In this document: positions 24,887 to 33,990 of the stretch, in pieces | How positions within the stretch are numbered: the first letter of the stretch is position 1 | Layout of the letters: each line of letters opens with the position of its first letter | NCBI RefSeq assembly: GCF_000166135.1 | Contig: NC_014666.1 | Location: 6,572,001-6,636,000, forward strand | Origin: Pseudofrankia inefficax | Lineage (GTDB): Bacteria > Actinomycetota > Actinomycetes > Frankiales > Frankiaceae | Reading direction: 5' to 3' | DNA length: 64,000 nt | Translations under genes and position numbers: made by a program | Notes under the pieces: generated by a model | What the model saw: only the letters and a program-made list of their open reading frames with translations | What the model was told of the DNA's origin: nothing | Databases searched by the model: none

Positions 24887-25792
24887 TCAGGAGAGGTACG
24901 TGGCGCCGAAGGACTCGATGAAGTCCAGCGTCGTCTCTCGCGACTCGGAGTGGCAGGAGATGATGCACCAGGTCGCGCCGACCTTCTCCAACTCGGCGAA
25001 CTGCTCGCGGTGCCGGTCCGGGTCGACGGTCGGGGACGAGCCGATCGCCGGGTCGCTGTAGGAGCAGGTGAAGTCCAGCGGCTCGGTGCGCCCGGCCGCG
25101 GCCGCCGCGTCCTTCACGCCCTGGATCAGGCCGGCGAGCTCGTCGCGGGAGTTGATCGCCGTCGTCTGGGCGGTGACCGCGACCGACGGCGGGGCCATCA
25201 TCGGCAGCCAGCCCTGGCCCTTCTGCGCCGCGCGGCGCCGGGCGGCCGGCGTGTTGCCACCGATCCAGATCGGGATCGGGTCCTGCACCGGCTTCGGCCG
25301 GGCGATCACGTTGCGGGCGTTGAAGTGGCGGCCCTCGTAGCTGAACGGCTCGCCCTTCCAGTGCAGCGGCAGCACGTCGAGCGCCTCCTCGAACAGGGCG
25401 CCCCGCTCGGCCGCGTCGACGCCGAGCGCGAAGAACTCCGACTTCTGGTAACCGGCGCCCAGGCCCAGGATGAGCCGCCCGCCCGACAGCTTGTCGACCG
25501 TCGCCGCCGCCTTGGCCAGCAGGAACGGGTTGCGGTACGTGACCACGGACAGGTTCGTCATCAGCCGCAGCCGGGTCGTCGCCGCCGCGGCGAAGCCGAG
25601 CGCGACGAACGGGTCGAGGCTCTGGTGGCCGCCGGTCTCCAGCCAGCCGGCCCCCGGGATCGGGTGCTCGGTCAGTGAGAGCGCGTCGAAGCCCGCCTTC
25701 TCGGCCGCCGCGGCGACCTCGTCCAGCGGCCCGGCGTCGAGCATGTCCCGGTCGGTGCCGTTGGTCTCCGGGTAGTGGAGGATGAAACGCAT
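24887..25792 (-). CDS. LLM-class F420-dependent oxidoreductase
   Basis: 301 aa from ATG 25792. The sequence has ALSLTEHPIPGAGW, KLSGGRLILGLGAGYQKSEF and PIPIWIGGNTPAARRRAAQK, the barrel signatures of F420-dependent luciferase-like enzymes. It would use F420 for hydride transfer on an unknown substrate. It follows a P450 gene on the same strand after about 200 bp. Between them, repeats of GCTGCCGGC occur at about 25950-25998. Confidence 0.88.
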   Translation of the reverse strand: MRFILHYPETNGTDRDMLDAGPLDEVAAAAEKAGFDALSLTEHPIPGAGWLETGGHQSLDPFVALGFAAAATTRLRLMTNLSVVTYRNPFLLAKAAATVDKLSGGRLILGLGAGYQKSEFFALGVDAAERGALFEEALDVLPLHWKGEPFSYEGRHFNARNVIARPKPVQDPIPIWIGGNTPAARRRAAQKGQGWLPMMAPPSVAVTAQTTAINSRDELAGLIQGVKDAAAAAGRTEPLDFTCSYSDPAIGSSPTVDPDRHREQFAELEKVGATWCIISCHSESRETTLDFIESFGATYLS

Positions 25793-25993
25793 CGAGGTCC
25801 CCTAGCGCGCGTCGGTCGGGTCGAGCGGCGCCCCGCCGTCGCCGGCGACGGAACACCACGGGTCGGTCAGGTGCTCTGGCAAGCTGCCGAAGGCCGCTTT
25901 CGCGATCCTGCCCGCAGGCGGGTGCCCCGCGCACGAGATGCCGGACGGCCAGCTGCCGGCAGCGCCAGGCTGCCGGCCAGGACAGACTGCCGG

Positions 25994-27208
25994 CTAGGAC
26001 AGGCGGATCGGGAGCTTCATCCAGCCTCGGGTCGTCGACGTGTGGTCGAGGACCGCGTTGTCGTAGTCGACCTCCCAGTCGGTCCACCGCTTGAGCATCT
26101 CGTCGAGCACGACCCGGCCCTCGGTCCTGGCGAGGCCGGCGCCCATGCAGAAGTGGATGCCGTGCCCGAACGACAGGTGCCGCTCCGGGGCGCGGTGGAG
26201 GTCGAAGGAGTCGGCGTCCGGCCAGTGCCGCTCGTCGCGGTTGGCCGAGGCGTTGAGCAGCAGCAGGGCGCTGCCCGCGGGCACGGTCTGGCCGTACAGC
26301 TCGACGTCGCGGGAGAGCACCCGCGCCTGCACCGGCGACGGCGCCTCGAAGCGCAGCGTCTCCTCGACCGCCCTGGCGACCAGGCCGTCCCGGTCGGCCG
26401 CGACCTGGCGGCGCTGGTCGGGGTGGTCGCCGAGCAGCTGGCCGGTCCAGCCGATGAGCCGGCGGGTGGTCTCGTTGCCTGCGCCCGCGAGCAGCGCGGT
26501 GTAGATGAGCACCTCGGTGCGGCTCAGGCGGCGGCGAGTGCCGGTCTCGTCGGTGAACTCGACCGTGAGCAGCGCCGTCATCAGGTCGTCGGACGGGTTG
26601 TTCGTCCGCCAGTCGATGTACTCGGCGAACGCCTGCATCGAGATCTCGGGGTCGCTCGCCTTCGGCGCCTGGCCGGCCTCCAGATGGTGGCGCTCGTGGC
26701 CGGCGTCGCGGATCGCGGCCTGGTCGCTCTCGGGGATGCCGAGCATCATGCCGATGACACGCATCGGGATGAAGGCGCCCAGGTCGACGACGAAGTCGAA
26801 GCCGTCGGTGCCGACGAACTGGTCGAGCGTGTCCGCCACCAGCTGGCGCACCTGGGGCTCCAGCGCCGCCATCCGCCGGGGCGTGAACACCCGGGAGATC
26901 AGCGCGCGGTGCAGGTCGTGGATCGGCGGGTCCTCGCCGAGGACCATGCCCGGCGGCACCCCTCGGCCCGCCTTGATGATCTCCAGGACCGAGCCCTGGC
27001 CGGAGATGTAAGTGTCATGGTCGGCGATCGCCTCGTCGACGTCGTCCCACCGGCTCAGCGCGTAGAAGCCGTGCGCGTCGTTGTAATAGAGCGGTGCCTC
27101 GTCGCGCATCCGCTTCCAGACCGGGTAGGGATCCGAGTCGATTACTACGTCATAGGGGTCGTAGTAGATCTCCCGGTCCGCCGTGGCACTGGCTAAGCCG
27201 AGCTCCAC
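25994..27208 (-). CDS. Cytochrome P450
   Basis: 404 aa when started at GTG 27208, which has AGGAGG six bases upstream. The open frame extends to 27280 with an Arg-rich segment that is unlikely to be translated. Motifs are AGAGNETTRRLIG (I-helix), EETLR (ExxR) and FGHGIHFCMG with heme ligand C354. It resembles actinobacterial P450s that act on terpenoids, steroid side chains or fatty acids. No ferredoxin is adjacent; the one at 24055 may serve both P450s. The gene diverges from the fused CoA-transferase. Confidence 0.93.
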   Translation of the reverse strand: MELGLASATADREIYYDPYDVVIDSDPYPVWKRMRDEAPLYYNDAHGFYALSRWDDVDEAIADHDTYISGQGSVLEIIKAGRGVPPGMVLGEDPPIHDLHRALISRVFTPRRMAALEPQVRQLVADTLDQFVGTDGFDFVVDLGAFIPMRVIGMMLGIPESDQAAIRDAGHERHHLEAGQAPKASDPEISMQAFAEYIDWRTNNPSDDLMTALLTVEFTDETGTRRRLSRTEVLIYTALLAGAGNETTRRLIGWTGQLLGDHPDQRRQVAADRDGLVARAVEETLRFEAPSPVQARVLSRDVELYGQTVPAGSALLLLNASANRDERHWPDADSFDLHRAPERHLSFGHGIHFCMGAGLARTEGRVVLDEMLKRWTDWEVDYDNAVLDHTSTTRGWMKLPIRLS

Positions 27209-27366
27209 CCGCCGCCTCCTTCCGCGTCGCCGGCGACTCGGAGGCTCGCCCTCCGGTTCGTGGCAGCAGCATGTCATCAACCTGAACCCACGGGCAACCC
27301 GTGCCCGCCAGGGCGGCGGCTAGCCATCTGAGCCCTTGCGTCCCCCACGCGCAGCCACAACTATCA

Positions 27367-27378
27367 ATCGACGTCGAT
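27367..27378. promoter_or_regulatory. Palindrome ATCGACGTCGAT in a divergent promoter region
   Basis: A perfect 12-bp palindrome between the P450 (starts 27208, minus) and the CoA-transferase (starts 27443, plus). It shares the GACGTCGA core with the repeated sites at 31258 and 31425. It is followed by the AT-rich TGTTAAAA. Confidence 0.4.
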
Positions 27379-27442
27379 GTTAAAACGCTGGCCGGCGCGA
27401 TGCCCGCAGCTCGGGGCGGCCGGCGCACGGGAGGAGCGCCAG

Positions 27443-29872
27443 ATGACGACCGAGCCGCAGGCTCCGACGATCCCCGCTCCGCACGGTCCCCTGGCGGGGG
27501 TGCGGGTCGTCGAGGCCGCCTTCGGCACCAGCGTCGTGGGCGCCGGGCTCGCCACGAGCCTGCCGGGCGCGCTGTTACGCGACTTCGGCGCCGAGGTGAC
27601 CCGGGTGCGCTCGACGACCCGGTCGACGCTGGACACCGGCATCGAGTTCGACCACGTGTGGGACCGCGGGAAGCGCGTCGTCGAGGTCGACGACGCCGAC
27701 CCGGCCGCCGCGGCCGCCGTCACCGAACTGGCCCGGGGCGCCGACGTCCTGTTCCTCGCCGGACCGCACGAGGCGATCGAACGCCAGGGACTCGACTATC
27801 CCGCGCTCGCGCTGCTCAACCCGCGGCTCGTCGTGGTCCGGCTGCGTCCCGGCCACACCGCCCGGGGCGCGGTCGGTGACCTGGAGCTGCTGCTCGACGC
27901 CCGGCTCGGGCTGCTCACCCAGATCCGCCACCATCAGCCCGGCAGGCCGGCCTTCCCCGATCTGACCGTCGCCAGCGCCGGGGCGGGGCTGGCCGCGACG
28001 GTCGGCGCGCTCGCCGGCCTGTACGAGCGGGTCGGCACCGGCCGGGGCGGCTGGGCCGAGACCTCGCTGGCCGACGGCCTGCGCGCACTGCTTCCCATGA
28101 TCATCGGCCGGGTCGAGCACCCGTCCCCCACCACGACGCTGCTGTGGCGCGACCAGGGGCCGAAGGAGAGCCTGGCCTACCGGTGCGCCGACGGCGAGTA
28201 CCTCCAGCTGTGGTTCGGGGCGAAGGGCGCCTACGAGGCCTTCCTCGCGCATCTGGGCGAGCCGCCGAGCGAGCGCGGCTACAACGCCGACCTGATGAGC
28301 GGCGCGATGGTCGAGCGCGGGGCCCGCTGGGCGGCCGCGTTCGCGCGCCGGCCCCGGGCCGAGTGGCTGGCGGAGTTCGCCGGCCACAACTTCCGCTGTG
28401 AGCCGGTGCTGCGCCCCGGCGAGGCGCTCGCGGACCCGCACGTCCGCCAGACCGGCCTGTCCGTCACCCACGACGACCCCGACCACGGCGCGGTCACGGT
28501 CCTCGGCCCGATCGCCCGGGTGACGGCGTCCGACCCGGCTCGCGCGGGCGGGACGCGCCCCCCGGCCGGCGACGGGCGGCTGCTGTCCGGGGTGCGCGTG
28601 CTGGACCTGTCGGCCTACCTGGCCGGGCCGGTCGCGACGGCGGTGCTGGCCGAGCTGGGCGCCGACGTCGTCAAGGTCGAGCCGGTAACCGGGGACGTCC
28701 ACCGGACCATGGAGCCGATGTTCGCCGCCGGCCAGCGCGGCAAGCGTGCTGTCGCGCTGGACCTGAAGGCGCCCGGCGCCGACCGGGTCCTCGCGGCGCT
28801 GTTCGCCGGTAGCGACGTCGTTCACCACAACTCCCGGGTCGGCCTGGCCGAGCGGCTCGGCTACGACGAGGCGACCGTGCGCGCCGCCAACCCGGACGCG
28901 GTCTACTGCCACGCGAGCGGCTTCGGCGCGACCGGCCCGCGGGCGAAGCTCCCGGCGAACGATCACCTGATGCAGGCCCTGTCCGGCGTCGAGGGCGCCC
29001 AGGGCGGCGCCGGCCAGCCGCCGACGTTCCTGGTCTGGGGCGCGATCGACTCCGCGAGCGGCTGGGTCGCCGCCTGCGGCATCCTCGCCGGCCTCTACGC
29101 GCGGCGCCGGGGTGGCGGCGGGCAGTCGGTCGCGACGTCGCTGCTGGGCGCCGGGCTGATGCTCAAGTCCGGCGCGTTCCTCGCCGGCGATCCCTCCGCG
29201 GCTGCCCCGCACGTCATTTCCGGCCCGGTGCTCGACGCCGAGCAGACCGGGTACGGCGCCGCCTACCGGCTCTACCAGGCCGCCGACGGTGGCTGGCTCG
29301 CGCTGGCCGTCCCGGACGCGGCCGCGTGGCGCCGGCTGCGGGACGCCGTCCAGGCCGGCCTCGCCGTCGCTCCCGCGCCGGGCTCGGCCCGCCCGGCGAC
29401 CGCGGGCCGGCCGGTCCCGTCGCTGGCCGGCCTGCCGGCCGAGCCGCCGCCGCTGCGGACCGCGCCGGGTGACAGGCAGCCCGCCGAGGAGATCCTCGAA
29501 GCCGCGTTCGCGGCGGGTGGGACGGCCGCGGGCTGGGTCGCCCGGCTGCGCGCGGCCGGCGTGCCGGCCGAGCTGGTCGCCGAGGTCGACCGGTCCGGGT
29601 TCATCGCGAACGTGCTGGACGACCCGGTCGACCGGGAGATCGGTCGCACGGTCGCCTTCGCCTGGGGTGCGCGCGGCCGTACCGAGCAGCCCGGCTTCGC
29701 GCTGCGGCTCGGCCCGGCACCGCGGCCGGCCGTGCGGGTCGCGATCCCCGGGCTGGGCGAGCACACCGCCGAGGTGCTGGCCGCGGCCGGCTTCGACGCG
29801 GACGCCCAGGCCACGCTGGCCGACGCGGGCGCGATCCCGCCGAGCCCGCTGCCCGCGGCCGCCCGCGGCTGA
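27443..29872 (+). CDS. Fused two-domain CaiB/BaiF CoA-transferase
   Basis: 809 aa from ATG 27443, with GGGAGGAG upstream. It is twice the usual length: the first class III CoA-transferase domain begins at GVRVVEAAFGTS and the second near residue 380 at GVRVLDLSAYLAGPVATAV. Both halves have an Asp at the expected catalytic region (GDLELLLDARLGL and NDHLMQALSG). Single-domain members work as interlocked dimers, and some characterised enzymes use two different subunits, so the fusion may be a permanent heterodimer. It would transfer CoA between acids. It ends before a perfect 11-bp terminator stem. Codon 45 is TTA. Confidence 0.88.
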   Translation: MTTEPQAPTIPAPHGPLAGVRVVEAAFGTSVVGAGLATSLPGALLRDFGAEVTRVRSTTRSTLDTGIEFDHVWDRGKRVVEVDDADPAAAAAVTELARGADVLFLAGPHEAIERQGLDYPALALLNPRLVVVRLRPGHTARGAVGDLELLLDARLGLLTQIRHHQPGRPAFPDLTVASAGAGLAATVGALAGLYERVGTGRGGWAETSLADGLRALLPMIIGRVEHPSPTTTLLWRDQGPKESLAYRCADGEYLQLWFGAKGAYEAFLAHLGEPPSERGYNADLMSGAMVERGARWAAAFARRPRAEWLAEFAGHNFRCEPVLRPGEALADPHVRQTGLSVTHDDPDHGAVTVLGPIARVTASDPARAGGTRPPAGDGRLLSGVRVLDLSAYLAGPVATAVLAELGADVVKVEPVTGDVHRTMEPMFAAGQRGKRAVALDLKAPGADRVLAALFAGSDVVHHNSRVGLAERLGYDEATVRAANPDAVYCHASGFGATGPRAKLPANDHLMQALSGVEGAQGGAGQPPTFLVWGAIDSASGWVAACGILAGLYARRRGGGGQSVATSLLGAGLMLKSGAFLAGDPSAAAPHVISGPVLDAEQTGYGAAYRLYQAADGGWLALAVPDAAAWRRLRDAVQAGLAVAPAPGSARPATAGRPVPSLAGLPAEPPPLRTAPGDRQPAEEILEAAFAAGGTAAGWVARLRAAGVPAELVAEVDRSGFIANVLDDPVDREIGRTVAFAWGARGRTEQPGFALRLGPAPRPAVRVAIPGLGEHTAEVLAAAGFDADAQATLADAGAIPPSPLPAAARG

Positions 29873-29885
29873 AGCATCGACCCCC

Positions 29886-29920
29886 GTGGGGTGACGGGCC
29901 AGGCTGACTCGTCACCCCAC
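29886..29920. terminator. Bidirectional terminator between convergent genes
   Basis: GTGGGGTGACG (29886-29896) and CGTCACCCCAC (29910-29920) form a perfect 11-bp stem with a 13-nt loop. It lies between the fused CoA-transferase and the SnoaL-like gene on the other strand. Confidence 0.7.
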
Positions 29921-29945
29921 CGAGGCCCCGCCGCGCGGGGCGGCG

Positions 29946-30386
29946 TCAGCTCGTCGGGCGGGCCGATGGGGGGTTGACGAACCAGACCAGCTTCTCGGTG
30001 AGGTTCGCGCTCTTCCAGCCGTCCGGCGTGCGCACGAAGTCGTGGAAGTAGTAGCCACCGCAGGAGCTCTGCTCGGCCATCCCGGGCACCTGCATCGGGT
30101 TGAAGAACTGCGCGATCACCTTCGCCTTGTCGCCGTCGAGGGTGATCTCCACGTTCGTGATGTAGTGGATCTTCATCGGCATCTGGCCGAGACCTGCCTC
30201 GAGGTGCGCGGCCATCTCGTCGCGCCGGAGGACCGGCAGGGTGGCCGACGTCGAGGTGTAGTCGATCAGGGCGTCGGGGGTGAACACCGACTTCCACAGT
30301 TCGTAGTCGTTCGTGTCGACGCCACGCGCGTAGCGGGCAAGCTGCTCCTGGATCTCGAGCTTGTCCGAGACCGCCTGCAGATCCAT
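29946..30386 (-). CDS. SnoaL-like / NTF2-fold protein
   Basis: 146 aa. The pattern is LEIQEQLARYARGVDTNDYELWKSVFTPDA with later HYITNVEITLDGDKAKV and FHDFVRTPDGWKSANL, typical of SnoaL_4-type proteins related to scytalone dehydratase or steroid isomerases. Some members are small isomerases or dehydratases; others have no known activity. It is 74 bp downstream of an SDR on the same strand, suggesting that the two act on one intermediate. Confidence 0.82.
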   Translation of the reverse strand: MDLQAVSDKLEIQEQLARYARGVDTNDYELWKSVFTPDALIDYTSTSATLPVLRRDEMAAHLEAGLGQMPMKIHYITNVEITLDGDKAKVIAQFFNPMQVPGMAEQSSCGGYYFHDFVRTPDGWKSANLTEKLVWFVNPPSARPTS

Positions 30387-30460
30387 CGGTTCTCCTCGCT
30401 GACCGTGCGTGCTGTGCTGCCTGTGCGGGGCTGCCTGTGCGGGCCGGGCCGGCGCCCGGG

Positions 30461-31207
30461 CTAGCTGACGGTGAGGCCGTTGTCGACGACGTAGACCGCG
30501 CCGGTGATCGACCGGGCCTCGCCCGAGGCCAGGAAGGCGAACAGCGCCGCGATCTCCTCTGGCATCGTGAGACCCCGGTAGCCGGCCATCCGGCGGGCCA
30601 GGTCCGGGTCCAGGTCCTCGGGGAAGGTCACGTCGCGGGCGATGTTCGTCAGGGTCCCGGCCGGCGCGATCGCGTTGACCCGCATCGGGGTCTTGATGAA
30701 CTCGACCGCCATCGACCGGGTCAGCTGGATGAGCCCGCCCTTGCTCGCGGCGTAGGCGGCCGAGTACGGAGTGCCCTGGATGCCGGCGTTGGAGGCGATG
30801 TTGACGATGTTGCCGCCGCTCTCCAGCAGGTGCGGGATCGCCGCCTGGGAAAGGAAGAACGGGCCGTCGAGGTTGACCGCCATCGTCTGGCGATACAGCT
30901 CCAGCGACGTCTGGGCCGTGTGCGCCGGGCGGTAGATCCCCGCGACGTTGCCGAGCACGTCCAGCCGGCCGAACTCGGCGACGGTGACCGCGACCGCCTC
31001 CGCGCAGGCCGCGGGATCGCCGACGTCGACCTGGCGCAGCGAGACCGGCCCGTCCGCGAGCGTCTTCGTCTCCACGAGCGCGCCCTCGTTGATGTCGATG
31101 GCCAGCACCGAGGCACCCTCGGAAGCCAGGCGAATCGTGGTTGCCCGGCCCATTCCGGAGCCCGCGCCCGTGATCAGCGCTACCTTGCCTTCAAACCGTC
31201 CCGCCAT
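30461..31207 (-). CDS. Short-chain dehydrogenase/reductase (SDR)
   Basis: 248 aa. Motifs are ITGAGSGMGRATTIRL, LGNVAGIYRP and YAASKGGLIQLTRSMA (YxxxK), ending ITGAVYVVDNGLTVS. It is a classical NAD(P)-dependent SDR of unknown substrate, paired with the SnoaL-like protein. The 354-bp region upstream (31208-31561), shared with the divergent acyl-CoA dehydrogenase pair, holds two copies of a repeated operator-like sequence. Confidence 0.88.
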   Translation of the reverse strand: MAGRFEGKVALITGAGSGMGRATTIRLASEGASVLAIDINEGALVETKTLADGPVSLRQVDVGDPAACAEAVAVTVAEFGRLDVLGNVAGIYRPAHTAQTSLELYRQTMAVNLDGPFFLSQAAIPHLLESGGNIVNIASNAGIQGTPYSAAYAASKGGLIQLTRSMAVEFIKTPMRVNAIAPAGTLTNIARDVTFPEDLDPDLARRMAGYRGLTMPEEIAALFAFLASGEARSITGAVYVVDNGLTVS

Positions 31208-31561
31208 GCCCGTGTTCTATACCCGGGAGCCATCGGGCGCACCCGTTGGCGAATCTTGACGTCGAAGTCGATTCGTGGCGCAGACCACTCCGTCCACGGC
31301 GTTCCGTCGGCCCGGCCGTGAGGCGGCCAGACTCAAAGCCACGCAGGTCAGCGTCTCCGGTACCGGCGGCGCGTCGGCGGCCCCGTACCGGCGGCGGGGC
31401 GGCGTCCTACCTGTCGATTGACAAACTTCGACGTCGAAGTCGATAAATGAAGGACCGCCCTGAACGGGCGGTCATCACCAGCTAACCACACGGTCCCTGA
31501 CGACGGCGACCGTCACGCGCGCTCGCCCAAGCTGCTCGACTCTTTCGATCGAGGTAACCGA
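31208..31561. promoter_or_regulatory. 354-bp divergent intergenic region with two copies of a GACGTCGAAGTCGAT site
   Basis: There is no supported gene here. The 15-mer GACGTCGAAGTCGAT occurs exactly at 31258-31272 and 31430-31444. The second copy overlaps a perfect 16-bp palindrome, ACTTCGACGTCGAAGT, at 31425-31440. The first lies about 50 bp upstream of the SDR start and the second about 120 bp upstream of the acyl-CoA dehydrogenase start. This placement fits one regulator acting on both divergent units; the regulator is not identified. Confidence 0.6.
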
Positions 31562-32734
31562 ATGCTGCTAGAGCTCACTCCCGACCAGGAGGTCTTCCGG
31601 GAGGCGACCGCGCGGTTCCTCGCCGACCGCGTGCCCCCCGAGGAGATCCGCCGGCTGCGGGACGACCCCGCCGGCTTCACGCCGGACTACTGGCGCGCCG
31701 GCGCCGAGCTGGGCTGGACGTCGCCGCTGGTGGCCGAGGAGCACGGTGGCGGCTCGATCAGCGGGGCCGGGCGCACCGACCTGACGATCCTGGCCCACGA
31801 GTTCGGCGCCTGCGCCGCCCCCGGCCCGCTGGCGGCGGCGAACGTCGTCATGTCGGCGCTGTCCGGCGCGCTGGCGCTGGAGGGGTCCGGCGGCGAGGCC
31901 CACCTCGCGGTCCTGGAGTCGTTGCTGTCCGGCGGCTCGTTCGCCACCTGCGCGCTCGGCGAGCCCGGGCTGACGCTCGGCGTGCCGGACCAGGTCCGGG
32001 TCCAGGTACGGGCCGACGGCGGCGACGTCGTCCTCGACGGGCTGGCGCGCCCGGTCGAGTCGGCCGCGCAGGCAAGTCACATCCTCGTCACCGCGAAGGT
32101 CGCCGGGTCCGAGACCGGGTTCGCGCAGGTGCTGGTCCCGACCGCGACGCCGGGCGTCACCGTCGCGCCGCTGCGGACCGTGGACCTGACCAGGCGGTTC
32201 TCCGTCGTCACGTTCGACGGGGTCCGGCTGCCCGCCGAGGCCGTCGTCGGCAGCCTCGGTGACGCCGCGGAGCAGATCGAGCGGCAGTTCCAGGTCGCCG
32301 CGATCCTCGCCTGCGCCGAGAGCGTCGGCGCGATGCAGACGTCGTTCGACACGACCGTCCGGTGGGCGTTCGAGCGCTACTCGTTCGGCCGGCCGCTGGC
32401 CTCCTACCAGGAGCTCAAGCACCGGTTCGCCGACATGAAGATGTGGCTGGAGGCCAGCCACGCGATCTGCGACAAGGCCGCCGCCGCCGTGGACGCCGGC
32501 GCCCCCGAGGCGGCCGAGCTGGTCACCGCGGCGAAGGCGTACATCGGCGAGTGCAGCACCGACCTGCTGCAGGACTGCGTCCAGATCCACGGCGGCATCG
32601 GCGTGACCTTCGAGCACGACCTGCACTTCTACCTGCGCCGGGTCACCGTCAACCGGACCCTGTTCGGCACCCCGGCGACGCACCGGGCCCGCCTGGCCGG
32701 AATCTTCGAGCACCTCAAGGAGCAGGCCGCATGA
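31562..32734 (+). CDS. Acyl-CoA dehydrogenase, subunit of a probable heteromeric pair
   Basis: 390 aa from ATG 31562, with GAGGTAAC upstream. The N-terminal half is alpha-helical and short for an acyl-CoA dehydrogenase. The C-terminal FAD-binding part has the motif VQIHGGIGVTFEHDLHFYLRR. Its stop overlaps the start of the next acyl-CoA dehydrogenase (ATGA), the layout of heteromeric FadE pairs that oxidise steroid side chains in actinobacteria. It should desaturate an acyl-CoA at C2-C3. The substrate is unknown. Confidence 0.88.
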   Translation: MLLELTPDQEVFREATARFLADRVPPEEIRRLRDDPAGFTPDYWRAGAELGWTSPLVAEEHGGGSISGAGRTDLTILAHEFGACAAPGPLAAANVVMSALSGALALEGSGGEAHLAVLESLLSGGSFATCALGEPGLTLGVPDQVRVQVRADGGDVVLDGLARPVESAAQASHILVTAKVAGSETGFAQVLVPTATPGVTVAPLRTVDLTRRFSVVTFDGVRLPAEAVVGSLGDAAEQIERQFQVAAILACAESVGAMQTSFDTTVRWAFERYSFGRPLASYQELKHRFADMKMWLEASHAICDKAAAAVDAGAPEAAELVTAAKAYIGECSTDLLQDCVQIHGGIGVTFEHDLHFYLRRVTVNRTLFGTPATHRARLAGIFEHLKEQAA

Positions 32735-33990
32735 CCGAGAGCACCGAAAGCCTTGAGGAGTTCCGGGCTCGGGCTCGGGCCTGGATCCGCGCCAACCTGC
32801 GGCCGCTGGAGGCCAACGAAGAGGTCGGCATCCTGCGCCCGACGCGGACCGACGAGCAGGAGCTGGCCGCGGTCGCCCGCGACCGCGAGATCCAGCGGAT
32901 GCTCTTCGACGCCGGGCTCGCGGGCCTCTGCTTCCCGCGCGAGTACGGCGGCCAGGGCCTCAGCTACGAGCACCAGCGCGCGTTCAGCGCGGAGATCGCC
33001 GGCTACGAGTACCCGGCCCGCCTGCAGGTGCCGACGTTCGCGCCGTGCGCCGCGGTGCTGCTGGAGTTCGGCACCGAGGAGCAGAAGCTGGCGCACATCC
33101 CGGCGATCCTCAAGGGCGAGGAGATCTGGATGCAGTTCCTGTCCGAGCCCTCCAGCGGCTCGGACGTCGCGGCCGCCCTCACCACGGCGACCCGGGACGG
33201 CGACGACTGGATCCTCAACGGCTCCAAGATCTGGACGACCGGCGCCTGGTGGTCGGACTGGGCGCTGTGCCTGGCCCGCACCAACTGGGACGTGCCCAAG
33301 CACCGCGGCCTGACCGTCTTCATCTTCCCGCTGAACTCGCCGGGCGTGGACGTGCAGCGCATCGAGATGCTCAACGGGGGCATGGAGTTCTGCCAGGAGT
33401 TCATGACCGACGTCCGGGTCCCGGACACCGCCCGGATCGGCCAGGTCGACGACGGCTGGACGGTCGGGACCCGCTGGATGTTCCACGAGCGCACCTACGC
33501 CAGCTCGCCCTACACGATCAGCACGGGCGGCAACTCGATCCACGGCGTCAGCTCGTCCTGGGTGCTCGACATCGCCCGTGCCACCGGCGGCCTGGCGGAC
33601 TCGCGGGTGCGCGACCTGGTCGGCGAGGGCCGGACCCTCGACCTCGTGCGCGACGCGCTCCAGAACCGGCTCGCCACCGGCATGCGCAGCGGCAAGATGT
33701 CCGACCAGTCGGCGGCCATCGCCCGGCTCTGCGCGGGCGTCACGTCCACCCGGCTGACCTCCCTCGCGTTCGACATCGTCGGCGAGCTGGGAGCCGCCTG
33801 GTCGGCCGAGGACGGCGCCGGCGGCGAGGTCGGCGCGGACTTCCTGATGCGCCAGACGGCCACCCTCGGCGGCGGTACGACCGAGATGGCTCGCAACGTC
33901 ATCTCCGAGCGGGTGCTCGGAATGCCGCGCGAGCCATCGCTCGACCGTGGCCGTGCCTTCCGCGACGTCCCCCGGGGCGGCCGGAGCTAG
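32731..33990 (+). CDS. Acyl-CoA dehydrogenase, second subunit of the pair
   Basis: 419 aa from ATG 32731. Motifs include FPREYGGQGLSYEHQ, FLSEPSSGSDVAA (FAD/substrate region), ILNGSKIWTTGAWWSD and LGGGTTEMARNVISERVLGMPR at the C-terminus, complementary to the motif set of the upstream subunit. The genes overlap by four bases, so a heteromer is likely. Its stop overlaps, tail to tail, the stop of the MFS gene on the other strand (33987-33990). Confidence 0.9.
   Translation: MTESTESLEEFRARARAWIRANLRPLEANEEVGILRPTRTDEQELAAVARDREIQRMLFDAGLAGLCFPREYGGQGLSYEHQRAFSAEIAGYEYPARLQVPTFAPCAAVLLEFGTEEQKLAHIPAILKGEEIWMQFLSEPSSGSDVAAALTTATRDGDDWILNGSKIWTTGAWWSDWALCLARTNWDVPKHRGLTVFIFPLNSPGVDVQRIEMLNGGMEFCQEFMTDVRVPDTARIGQVDDGWTVGTRWMFHERTYASSPYTISTGGNSIHGVSSSWVLDIARATGGLADSRVRDLVGEGRTLDLVRDALQNRLATGMRSGKMSDQSAAIARLCAGVTSTRLTSLAFDIVGELGAAWSAEDGAGGEVGADFLMRQTATLGGGTTEMARNVISERVLGMPREPSLDRGRAFRDVPRGGRS

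Noticed and set aside
27575-29764. A 729-codon antisense frame opposite the fused CoA-transferase
   Set aside because: It is a shadow of the GC-rich codon pattern; there is no ribosome site, motif or conserved feature.
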